The position numbers and the translations under genes are program-made. Shown piece after piece: positions 24,501-36,500 of a stretch of 64,000 nt of DNA. The first letter of the stretch is position 1, and each line of letters begins with the position of its first letter. The notes beneath the pieces were generated by a model. That model did no database searches, was not told the DNA's origin, and saw only the letters and a program-made list of their open reading frames with translations. This DNA comes from Pachyseris speciosa (lineage: Eukaryota; Cnidaria; Anthozoa; Scleractinia; Pachyseridae). The stretch is from NCBI GenBank assembly GCA_016490735.1, contig JAEMWC010000991.1, positions 191,001 to 255,000 on the forward strand, in the 5' to 3' direction.

Positions 24501-27500
24501 GGAATCAAAAACACATTAAAGAAAGCTAGGATATGTAACCTGTTACCTGTTGGTTTTGATTTCGAAGGTTTTGATTTCGAACTTGCAGAAGGTGGCGATG
24601 GTGGACCTGGCATGAGTGAAATGACACAAGCATTAACTGAACAAATTTTTTGCCGATTTTCTAGATATTTGCGGAATTGTTCGTTTGCAAGTTTTGCCTG
24701 GAAAATCACCGAGCATCCAGTTCGTCGGTAAGGGGAACAAGGATAGCCAAAACAACAACAACATTAAATATGTAAACTGTACCGTTGTTGTTGTTGTTGT
24801 TTTTGTTGTTACCTAGTAATTACCTATGGTCTTTGGCTTTGAATTTGTAGGTGACAAAGACGGGGTCTTAATAAAAATAAAAGGCAAAAGAAATTCAGAA
24901 TTGTGAAACACCTATATGTCTCAAGTGGTATTGAACAAGAACCTTAAAAGTGATTAATTACCTATTGGCTTTTGCTTTGAATTTGTAGATGGCATAGACG
25001 GTGGTCCTAAATTAAAAAAAATAAAACGAAATTCTGAATTTTTAAACACCTATATTAAGGTGGCTCAAATTGGTTTAGTTATTTTTAAACACCAATAACT
25101 CTTTGATGGAGGGATACTCCCACAATGTTTTGTTTGTTTTCTTGAACATGGTATCAAAAGATTTCGCAATTATTTCTCAACAATTTGCAATCAATTGTTC
25201 TAATTGCAATTCAGTAATAAAAAACGGGGGTCACCGGACTCGTTTTTGAGTTATAGAGACATAAAGCCAAAATTTAGGGTGGTTTTGAGCGGCTGTACTG
25301 TTGCTATGGTAACCTTATATGTAAAAAAAAAATGATCGCAAATTGATGAAAAATAATAGGGAAATTTTTTGGTACCATGTCCAAGAAATCAAGCAAAAAA
25401 ATTGTGGGAGTATCGATCCATCAAAGAATTGGTGTTTAAAAATAACAAAACCATTTTGAGCCACCTTAATAGCTTAAATTACGTTTGTTTGTTTGTTTGG
25501 TAGTTCCTTTGTTCCGTGCTCAAGTTTGAAGACTCAAGTGGTAATGATGAAGAACATTAAAGGTGCAAGCATGATGTAAGACGAATATATTCACTACGCA
25601 ACAATGAGTTATATTCACTATTAAGTAGGTGCTTAAGTTACAGTGAAAACAATTTACCTATTGGTTGCCATCTGGGAGTCGAAGACGATATATTTTGAGG
25701 AGCTGCAGTGGTGTTTGTTGCTGATGACGATGGAGGACCTAAAAATAAAAGACATCTGCAATCAGTCATGATCCGCCACAAAATTATCCGTTTCAGAATT
25801 GCGCACAATATAGTTTGTTGCTGTACTTTCTGAGCTCAGCCTTTGGAGAAACAGACACCTGTCTCCTTGGCAAGGCTCCAGCATGTTACCAGCGTCTACA
25901 ATGGCGATTCAGCCGGTACGCTTCTGTGAAAATACTTATAATGTTGCTGGACTCCCCAATAATACAAGGGTGGAGGAAATTAGCTGAGGAAAACCCCAGG
26001 AAAACATTTCAAAAGTTGAAAACACAAAAAGAGATGAGATTCGCTCAATTAAGCCTAGAAGAGGAACGAGGAGTGATTATTTCTCCACCCCCCAAATGTT
26101 AATGATCCTTTACATGTCATTTTACCCCATCTTATTGTCATATATCCTTTCTATGTTAATTATGGCGACGCCACTGTTGGGGCTGATCTTGGATTTATAG
26201 AGAGGGGGTTCCGATCACCGAAGGCAGAAGAATGTAGAGGATCTGGGAGCATGCTCGCGCCCCGGGGAATTTTGAAATGTTATTCCTCGGGGATACGATT
26301 TCCACCGTTATGAGAGCCAAACTAAAGTGTTTTTATTGCTGTAAATCCAAGTCAGCTTTCGTTGTCTTCGTAGTAAGAAAGTTAGGCGATATGGGATCGA
26401 AACAGATAAGATATTGAAGTACAAATTTTCTTTTCGTTTTTGTAGTGCTCGAATGGTCGACCAGAAAGAAGAAAAAAAAAGGTATTATGAGAACGATTTA
26501 CCGATTGGCCTTGATTTCAGGTACGCTGGTGGAACGTATTCAATGCTTGCATTTATTATAGGAAGTGGTGGAGGACCTAAAATGCAAAGTACAACAAATT
26601 ATTAAAATCTTAGAGTAAATTTGTCCTCTTCACAAATAAACGATCCGTTAAGGGAAAAGCTTTCAATATGAATTTTATTCTTGAAATGTTTGGTTAAAAA
26701 ACGATGTCTATCTATACTTAATTGTTAATATGTCGGAAAATTGTTTATTCTTTTTTTTTTTTTTTTTTTTTAACTAGCACTACGTTAGTTTTAATGTCTG
26801 TGCACGAGGGTAAAGGTAAATAACCGCCCAAATGGTTTTCTTCCAAGTCTTCTGGCTCAGTGCTATTGATAGAAAAATGATTGGGGCTTAAAACATATAT
26901 TTTTCTGAAAAGGTTGACACTCTGATTAGTCCATTGAGTAAAGTTCAAGTTCCACAACTCACAAGAAGCCGTGACAGAGATGTTTCGCCTCCTAACAAAG
27001 TATCTGTTTCTTGCTTCACAAGTGTAGATTCCGCCGTGTTCAAGTTCGACGTCATATATAAGCTCATGAGTTTTGTTCCCGTTTCTTCGGTTGTCTCTTG
27101 CCCCAGTTTTTCTGAGTTTTATCTCTTTGCCGTCCTTCAGCCATTTGACATCTGGAGGAGGCGACCCGTCCACATAGCAAATAAGAATGTGTCTTTCACC
27201 AACAAACTGAGAAACGCGATCCTCATTGAACCAAACCCAAGGATTCTCTTGAGAAGACCAAAAGGAATGTTATGGCCTCACCCATTTCTACATTCTTATT
27301 AATAGCTCAAGGAAACAGAATGAAGTTAAAAAGCATATCTGACACAGTTAGGAGGTATTACTGTGAGTGTGAGTAAACGTATACTACAAAGACAGTAGTG
27401 ATGTTTCAGTTGTGATATGTTGGCATAAAAAAAATGTGAGGAGGGGAGAAGGGTGTGTAGTGAAAAAGGTGGAAGGGGGCGGGGGAATCCCTTGCTATGC

Positions 27501-30500
27501 ACATGATACGAACAAGTTACTGCCTATTCTTGTCGATGGTTTTAATATCATCTGGGGTCAGAATTAGATGTGAATGGGCAGCTGTTTGTCAATAAAAGAT
27601 CATTGTGGATCCCTCGTAAGGGTAATGAAACGTAAAGCTTGTGGGATGTGGCTGGAGTGACAAGGATACTTCACAAATTAATGTGATCAAGTAAGCTGAA
27701 GCCACTCTAAGGGCACTACTTGATCACATTAAATTTGTGAAGTATCCTTGTCACTCCAGCCACATCCCACAAGCTTTACGTTTTCATTGCTTCATTTATT
27801 GATATGTGGGTACTTGAGCCTGAGCACTATCTATGCATGCTGATGAGGCCTAACAAGTTGGGATAAGTGCATGACAAAAGCATGAAAAAAGGACAAACAT
27901 CTTCACAAGGTGATGACAATCTACCGGATGAGAATGCGGATGGTGATGTTGTCGCCGAAACGCCAGTCTTATACTTCCCAGGGGTACAAGTCCCCAGAGG
28001 CAGAGGAACGAGAAGATTTCGTTCCTGCACCGAGTGTATTACAGGATTTATATGCGAGCGGGGCTCGTTTTACTAAAGTCCCTGGCAACACATGGTCGTT
28101 TGGAAAAAATGGTGTACGTCTGAAGAAGGAGTTATCTGTGTACTTCACAATAGACACACTCTGTTCTAGCCAGGACATTCTAGAAGGGCTTGATAAAGCG
28201 GACCTGGACATTGACACTATTAATTCAATACAGCGCCGCACTTCAAACAACACGTGGATTGTGTCCCTTGAATCAAGTGACGCTAAGAATGTTGCCCTCG
28301 GCCTTCAAGAAGTTTGGATCAGTGGTTCCAAGTTTTCTTGGGGGATTGTGAAAGGAAAGTGGTGCTTATCAAATTTTTCGAAGCTCCGACCGAATTGCCG
28401 GATACAATTTTAATTGGGCGGCTTTCCGCGTACGGAAAGATTCTTTTCGTTTCGTCGAAATAGAGTTGCGTCCTCTATTTTTAATGGGATTCGTAATGCT
28501 CGAATGCGCCTTCAGATGGACATCCCGTCCACTGTTTTTATTGCAGGCGAGTTCATTAGTATCTGGTATCCAGGTCAACCGAAGACCTGTCGACGTTGCG
28601 GGGACTCTGATCATTTGGCCGCGAGTTGTTCCTCTGTTCGTTGTTTCAATTGTGAGAAACCTGGACACCGCATGGAAGATTGCGAGGAGTCTCTTCGGTG
28701 TTGTATTTGCCGTTCGAATGAGCATCCCGCCCTGGATTGTCCATTCTTGTTGTACAGTGCAAACATTGACGTACAGCCTTGCGAAGACCGTAACTTCCCC
28801 GCCGACCGTAATTTCCCAGCCGGCCGCGTCGCCCTCGTACGCGAGTGTGGCCTCGCGTTCGCCGGAACAAGTCGAGGGTATTCGCGCTGCGGGGGCGGCG
28901 TCGGATAGGGCATTTACTCAACAGAAGTCCAGTGGTAAAAAGACTCAGCGACCTTCCCCTAAGATAAATAGTGCGACGGTAGTACCCGAGGACAGTGAGA
29001 GGAAGAGGAAGAGAGAGGAAGGGAAGCAAGAGGAAAGGAGGAAGCGGTAAGAAAAGAGGAAGGATGATCAGAAGGAAGATCGTAAAAGAAACTCTCGAAG
29101 AAATGCTGATGCATCGTTGGACAGTGAGCGGGTTCGCGAGTCCCGTGAGTATGATCGTGAACGCGATGGTCATCGGGACCGTGACTACGACCGTGCTTCG
29201 ACACGGGACCGCGATCGGGATCGCGATCGCCGTCGCGAGCGAGATTACGATAGGGATGATGACCGTCATAGATCAAGAACCCGTGAGCGAGATCACAGCA
29301 ATAAATCTGGATCTGACTCTGATTATGCGTCTGAGTGGGTAAGATTACGAAGGAGGAGGAGGAGTCGCCATTAGCGCCAATGCTAAAAGTTGCCACTTTA
29401 AATGCTCGGGGTTAATTACCCCCGCTAGATGTGATCTAGCCTTACACGAATTGTCTCAGGTGGATTCTGATATTGTCTTATTACAGGAGACTCATGTCTC
29501 TTGCAAATTACAAGCTGATAAAATTGCGCGGAAATGGTCTGGTGATTGTCCCTGGTCTTTTGGGAGTGGCCGGTCGGCCGGTGTTGGCTTGGTTGTCTCT
29601 CCTAGATTCCAGGCCACAAGATTTCTCGATATGTTTTTGATTCTGATGGCAGAGTTATTAGTGCATTGGTGCTTAAGGGGTCAGACAAATTTAATATTGT
29701 AAACATTTACGCTCCAAATACCGTTTCTGAGCGCAGGGCCTTCTTCGAACGATTACATTCCTATTTTCTTTCTCCTGTTCGTTTGATCGCTGACGATTTT
29801 AATTGTATTGATAAGTTCTTGATAGCTTACATTGCTCTGAAAATCGCCTGCCTGATAAACGTATTCTTCGTAATTTCATGTCTGATTGCTTACTTGTTGA
29901 CATTTGGCGTAAACAAAATCCTCGTGGAATTTCTTTTACTTGGGCTAACAGTTCTCAGGCATCGCGCTTTGATCGTTTTTTGGTTTCTCAAAGTTTAGTG
30001 AAATACGTTTGCTTAAACAAAGTTTTAACGTGTCCATATTCGGACCATGATTTTGTTGTTTTAAATCTGTCTCTTGATAATCGTCCTGGTCCTCGAAACA
30101 GTATTTGGAAATTTAACACTGCTCTTTTGTCTGATGTAGACTTTAAGCGTGAATTGTCAGCGCTCATTAATAGTCACAAGGGTCGTATTGCTGATTTCTA
30201 TTCGCTGGGGAAATGGTGGGATAGTTTAAAACTTGTTATCCGCAACGCATGCATTGGCTTTTCTTATCGTAAGCGTAAAATTGCCAATTTCGAACGTCAT
30301 CGCTTGACTAAACGTTTAAGCTGGGCCAAGCATGCCTTTTCACAAGGTGACCATTCTAAGTCTTCGGAAATAAGAGACCTCGAAACTGCCCTCTCGTCCC
30401 TCCTATTAAGGGAGGCAAAGGGCGCGAAAATTCGCTCACGTGCCTGGATCGAAGAAGGTGAGAAACCTACTCGGTATTTCTTTCGGCTCGAGCAAAAGCG

Positions 30501-33500
30501 AGCTGAGAAGAATTCGTTTGATTGCCTCCTCGATTCAAATGGTGTGGAGAAAACGTCACAGTCTGATGTTGAGTCTATTCTTGTCGACTTTTATAAAAAT
30601 CTTTTCACCAAAGATGACCTTGACGTACAGATTCAAACTGAAATAATTGACGACCTTGAATTTTCATTAACGGATTTGGAACGCGAAAGCTGTAAGGGTG
30701 AAATAACGAAAGATGAGGTTTTTTTTTTGCCCTGAAAGGCATTCGGACTGGTAAATCGCCTGGGTCTGATGGTCTTCCGCCTGAATTTTATCTGTTTTTC
30801 TGGGATGATTTGGGCGACGTTCTCGTTTTAGTTCTTAACGAAAATTATCGTTTGGGGGTCCTAACTGACAGCCAGCGTGAGGGCCTCTTGCGCTTGATGT
30901 ACAAATAGGATGATAGGCGATTGCCGAAAAATTGGCGTCTAATATCTCTCCTAAACACAGATTATAAACTGGCATCCAAGGTAATCACAGAGCGTTTAAG
31001 GTGGTTCGAAATAGTTTTCGTTTTCCCGAGACACGTTCTACAAATTCCTTTGTAAATACTGTTTGGTTCATCGTACCAATTTGAAATTTGCCACAGAAAT
31101 TAAAGAAACATCACAGATTCATCATATTATATTTACTTCAGAAAACCCGTTACCATAGCAACCATATGACGCATTCTGTCAAGCCTCCAAAATCTAAAAA
31201 TATGGTCGGTGAAATTTTCTCAAACTGCTATATTATATGTTACCAGAAATGATCTTCAACATATTTCAGTTGTAAAAAAAATCTGTAGGGCGGCTTAAGA
31301 AAAAATCTTCTTTCTGACTATTCCTCTTCTAATTTTTTCCTACCTACAGAATTTTTTTGAAATGGGAATATGTACACGGCCAATTGATCCTAGTTGTCAC
31401 CGAAAAAATGAAAAAAATCTTCTGAGCGGAAGCGAAAATATAAGCGGTTAAAGTCATAAACATTCAAAAATTTCGACACGACAAAATCAGCATTTGCGCA
31501 TGTGCATCAACTGCACGCGCGAGGCCGCGCGAGATTGGGCTTGTTGATTGCGCAGTTTAGCAGAGTTTTGTACATGTGATGTTTTGTGTTACAAGATTGT
31601 AAAACAACTTACAATTGGGTGATTCTACATTTGTCCTGGACCAATATGTGTTTGAGACATCTTTGTGAATAGAGCTTGTCTTTGAAAGTTTGCATGCTGT
31701 CGAAGTGTTCATCGAGAAACTGCATGTCTTCGTAAGCGAAGGACGTGGATTTGATATTGCTGTTGTTGACGATGTCAGCGACTGTTACCTTGAAAGATGA
31801 TTGAAAAGGTACACGACGAAGTGCAAGAACTTGCATCTTTCAAAGCTTCATGTGCCACAAGCTAACCACTGAATAGTGGTTTCATTCAATTGCTAACCCG
31901 CGTGACCAGTCTTACGTTACAAATTGAAAGGCAAACAAAACAAATATCTCACCGAAACAGTTCGCGTTCTTCCTTTGGGCTGTCCTTCGTCTTCTCTTCC
32001 CTCGTCCCCATCAAATTGAAGATTTCTTTTCACCGTATTTCCTTTCAGAAAACTAACCGCTCGAGCGTTTTTCTTCTCTTTGCTTTTGAATTTTGTCAAA
32101 CGACGAAAAGCGACCAGCCGTGTCATGTACTTCACCACTATCGATTTTCAAGGGCGGCGTTTTAGGTGTTTTCCCGTTGAACTCTTTTTTTTTGTTTGTT
32201 TTGTTTTGTTTTGTTTTTACTTTTACAGCACGTTTTCTCTCCGGCACATTTTGCACGAAGGCTGTCCCAAACAATTGAATAAACAACACCTCCTAGCCCT
32301 AGAAATCCTTACAGAACTCTACTAAAAAAAGCTAGAACGATCGTAAGATTTATCTCGAACGATGCGAGTTCAGTGACAACAAAGCACAGACATGCAGAAA
32401 GGAAGTAGCCAACGTACAAGAATTCGAAATAGATGGAAGCATGCCATTACAATCTCTCCCACGAGCTCTGCAGCGGCGCCCAAAAAGGAGGCGAAAATAC
32501 ATCACAGTCGCCATATTGTTTACATCTCTTATATGGATTCGTGGGTTGCGCGAGATTAGAACCCAGCTTGCGGCGCCATAAAACTACTTCGAACCACCTT
32601 AAAACCGGTGATGAGTTCTATTGTTCATCACGATCGAACGTGCGGCGTAGTGGGAAGATCGATTTTTTCTAACCTACAGTTAATCCGTGATACACTCGAT
32701 ATGATTGACAAAACTGATGAAACTGGCATCCTTGTTACCTTAGACCAGGGAAAAGCTTTTGATCGCGTTGACCATGATTTTCTTATGCGCACTCTTTCTA
32801 AATTTGCTTTTGGTCCTTCTTTTTGTCGCTGGGTGCGTCTCTTTTATAATGATGTCTTTTCACGTATTATCTGTAATGGCAATCTCACTAACGCCGTTTT
32901 CCTTGAGAGGGGAGTGAGGCAGGGTTGTCCCCCGTTTCCCCTTCTCTATATCTTAGTATCGGAGGTTTTGTCAACTCAGATATGAAAATGTAAGCAAATT
33001 GATGGCTTCGGGCTTCCCGGGGCTGGGGATCTTCAATTTAAAATCTCCCAGTACGCCGATGATGCCACTAATTTTGTTAAAAAGCGAGCTTTCTCTCTGT
33101 CATCTTTTGCGTGTTGTACACAAGTATGAACTAGGCTCAGGCGCCAAGCTCAACTCCTCCAAATCAGAGGCTATGTGGCTTGGGCGGTGGAGAACGAATG
33201 GTGCCTCTCCCTTCGGCTTAAATTGGGTATCCAAAATGAAAATTTTAGGGGTTTATTTTTCAACTGGCCTAGTATCTTTCGAGTCGGATAACTGGAAATC
33301 GAAGCTTGACAAACTTGAAACCGTTCTTAATTTATGGAAACAGAGAGAGCTGTCTTCTTCAGGCCTTGCAATGATTGTTAATGTACTGGGCGCTAGCCGG
33401 TTTTGGCACGTGGCCAAAATCATCGCGCCTGCCAATTGGGTTTGTGATCGCTTTCATCATCTCGTATGGTCTTATGTGTGTAAAGGAAAAGCGGAGAGCG

Positions 33501-36500
33501 TCAGTTGGCAGCGTTGCTGCGCGCCTGTCAAACTTGGTGGCTTAAACGTTGTTGACTTTCGTTATAAATGTGTTAGTCTTCGTCTGTCTTGTTTTTGCAG
33601 TCTGCGCGATAATTTTGGTGGCCACAAATGGCATTATCTGACCCGTTATTTTATCGGGAATCGCCTAGCAAGACTTGACGCGCGATTTGGTTTTGCTTCG
33701 AATCTGGTTCCGTCTTCTTCGGTGCCTTCTCTTTTTTACCATAGATGTATAAACATTTTCCAGCAACTATTTGATAAGTATGGTGCGCTACCTGATGATC
33801 TTTCTTGTAAGGAGATTTATTTGCTTTTATTTGATGTCCCACGTGCTGCGCCTAGGTGTGCCGGCTTGTGGGGGTCTGTTGTGGACCGTCCCATAGAGCG
33901 GTGGACCTCGGCTTGGCGCAAATCGCGCCTTAAGTTAATTGAAAATCGCAAAAATGATGTCTTATGGCTTCTCTTGCAGAATGCAGTTCGTGTCAGGTCC
34001 ATTCTTAAATCCTGGGGTTATATTAGTTCTGATTGTTGTGCAGCGTGCTCGCGCAAGGAAACTTCTGAGCACTGTTTTATTTCCTGTCCTAGAGTGATCC
34101 GGGTCTGGAATTATTTTGCTCCCTTTCTTTCTCGTCTTCGGGGCTCTCCTTTTGTGTTATCCTTTTCTTCTGTTCTCTTTCCTCTTTCTGATGCTCATTC
34201 TTCCCCTACTTTCCTATCTTTCACTATTTAGTTGCGTCGATCTTGTTTTTTGTTTGGCGGAACCGAAACCTAGCGATTTTCCGAAATAACATTTTAGATT
34301 CTCGCGCCATCTTTGACATGATTATTAAAGATGTCAGATTGCGTATCCGCTGTGATGCATTTTGATAGAGTTAGGTCTTTTTGGTCCACTAATAATATTA
34401 TTTGCTCTGTCAATGCAGATAACGAGATTGTCTTTAATTTGTAGGTTGTAATCCTCCTATTTCTCTCAGGGTTTCTGCAATTTTTCTTTAACATGTATGA
34501 TTTCTGTACCTTTAATTAGTGATGTCCATTAATTAGTGATAATATCCTCGTTTGCTTTAATTGGTGTACTAGTTTATGCAATTGTCATTTTGACTGACTT
34601 GATCTTTTGTAATTAGTGCTTTTCTTTTTGCATTCGTCGTCATATTGTATTGTATTTGTTCTTTTTATCAACGACCCTTTCGCCATTGTGTAAATAAATT
34701 TTATCAAAAGAAACAACAAAACAAAACAAAAACAGCTGCCCATGGCTGTTAATGCTTGGGCTCAATCTTTGCTTTGGTAGATTTAAGGGGTAATTTGTGA
34801 AGTATCCTTGTCACTCCAGCCACATCCCACAAGCTTTACGTTTTCATTGCTTGTTTTATTGATATGTGGGTACTTGAGCCTGAGCGTTAGCTATGCCATT
34901 CTGAAGAGGCCTAAAAAGGCCGAAACAGCTGTCCATGGCTGCTAATGCTTGGGCTCAATCTTTGCTTTAGTAGATTTAAAGGGTAGTACCCCCTACCTTG
35001 TGGCCTTAGTGCCCTTAGAGTGGCTTCGGCTTACCAGCTCACATTAACTTGTGAAGTACCCTCATAAGGGTAGCCTCCTTCGCAGCCGTTGTTTGTGTCG
35101 GTGCTATCCCCCCCCCCCCCCACCCACCCCCAACGTCTGCTGAACCGAGCCAGACATTCCATTCACTGGAACTGGTCAATCACATCGTGGCTTTCAAATT
35201 TCGGTGGTTGAGTTCCCGTAACCTCATTCGCAGCCGTGTTTTGTGTCGCTTCTATTCTCCCTCCTGATTGGATACTCAGACACAGTGGGAATGGAATGTC
35301 CGGCTCGGTTAAGCAGACGTTGGTGGGAAGGGAGAATAGGATCGGCACAAACAACGGCTGCGAAGGAGGCTATTATAACGGCCTCTTTCATCCTTCAGTG
35401 GGGGGTTATTCCCGGATGTAGATAGCAATTTTGTTACGTTTTGGTACATCTAACAAGTTATCATCCGCGCATCGGTGAATATTGATACAAGGGTAAATTG
35501 AATGTTTAAGGCTTAAGTTGTTGTATTTTATAAGCCAGTAGCCTTACCAACAGCTGAACAAATTTTAGCCACCAAATCATCTTCAAACTCGCCAAGAGAT
35601 GAAAACCCATCGACCAGAGTAATATCATCTCTTTTCTCCGTTATGCTGATTAACTCCTGCTGATAAAGGTTATTTCCAATACCAATAATTAGAAGACGAA
35701 CACCTTTTCCCTTGAGAGATTCAGAAACGTTCGTCAGAGGCAGTGGTGTTCCTTGAGTAAGGGCAACTGCAATCTTCGGAGTGATTCTGTCTTGCGACGC
35801 AAAAACACTATCCGATGTTACTTGCAAAGCAATGTCTAGTCTTGGTTTGGGAGTCTTACACTCTTCTAATGATAGGTTGCTCAAGACATCAAGGAAGTGA
35901 TTCAAATCAAACGTTTGGGTGAAGTTCAGCTCTACTTTCGCCTGGTGGTTGTACAGCACTATTGCAGCATTGAACTCTTTCGATTTATTGGCGAGTTTTC
36001 TCATGGTATTTTTCACGAATTCTTGTTCAAGACCGAAGTGAAACGGAGATAAGTCTGAAATGTCAAGCAAGAAAACAACCTCCGCACCATCACTGCAATG
36101 GGTGTTTTTAGCTGAAAGATAAAGTGACCGTCATTGACGCTGACTAAATACACTTTGAAACGTATGGTGAAATACATGGTGAAACATCGTTTTGTTTTGA
36201 AAAAAAAAAAAAAATTTTAAATAAATAAACAGGAAAATACAGTAAGGCCGGTCCAGTAGCTTATTTACTTTAAAAATGTTCTTGTCAACCGAGGCAGGAG
36301 ATGAGACATACGAAATATGCCAGAAATATGTCAAAATGTAATAGGGCATCCTTTTAACTTATCCGATTGATATTGCTAAATTAAAAATTACAGCTAATAA
36401 GGGAGAAAAGAAAGGGAGGTAGAAAAAACGAAGGAAGAAGGATAAAATAGAAAGAAAACAGGAAAAGAAAAAAAAGAGAAAGAAAGAAAAACAACAAGAC

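Larger units (their letters stand above)
29380..34231 (+). pseudogene. LINE ORF2: APE endonuclease and reverse transcriptase, broken
   Basis: Endonuclease blocks: ATLNARG near 29396, LLQETH near 29481, IVNIYAPN near 29696, a degraded GDFN (ADDFN), and SDHDF near 30041. Reverse transcriptase blocks: GKSPGSDGLPPEFY (about 30750), RLISLLNTDYKLASKVI (30930-30985), then after the inserted element VTLDQGKAFDRVDHDF (32737), GVRQGCP (32910) and QYADD (33050). The C-terminal part contains CAACSRKETSEHC (about 34040), a zf-RVT-type segment. Stops and frameshifts occur at about 29412, 29830, 30735, 30907 and 32983. This is a recognisable but dead L1/Tx1-type polyprotein. Confidence 0.87.
27858..34730 (+). 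mobile_element. Tx1/L1-clade-like LINE, near full length but broken
   Basis: Order: ORF1 with three CCHC zinc knuckles, an Arg/Asp-rich tail, an APE-type endonuclease, a reverse transcriptase with YADD, a C-terminal zf-RVT-like region, then a short A-rich tail (34707-34731). Several frameshifts and in-frame stops make it inactive. A 1.6-kb TTAA-target transposon sits inside the reverse transcriptase. It inserted into the hammerhead repeat between CCTAACAAG and AACAGCTG, losing a few bases. No clear target duplication is visible. Confidence 0.88.
27719..35070 (+). mobile_element. Tandem hammerhead-containing retroelement repeat, split by a LINE
   Basis: Two head-to-tail units of roughly 200 bp share the same order: GTGAAGTATCC, CAAGCTTTACG, TGTGGGTACTTGAGCC, hammerhead core, CTTGGGCTCAATCTTTGC. 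Unit 1 is 27727-27857 plus 34731-34794, cut by the LINE. Unit 2 starts at 34795. A 3' flank at 34987-35048 reappears inverted at 27692-27718. Penelope-like elements and metazoan retrozymes are known to carry such ribozymes in tandem and inverted terminal copies; which of the two this is cannot be settled here because no reverse transcriptase belongs to it. Confidence 0.65.

Noticed and set aside
26745..26962. Long minus-strand frame continuing past the first Ig domain into a Lys-run
   Set aside because: A GTGAGT donor ends the exon at 26963; the Lys-run is a poly-T tract read on the other strand.
28646..29396. Long minus-strand frames opposite LINE ORF1
   Set aside because: They are antisense shadows of the Arg/Asp-rich and zinc-knuckle coding sequence.
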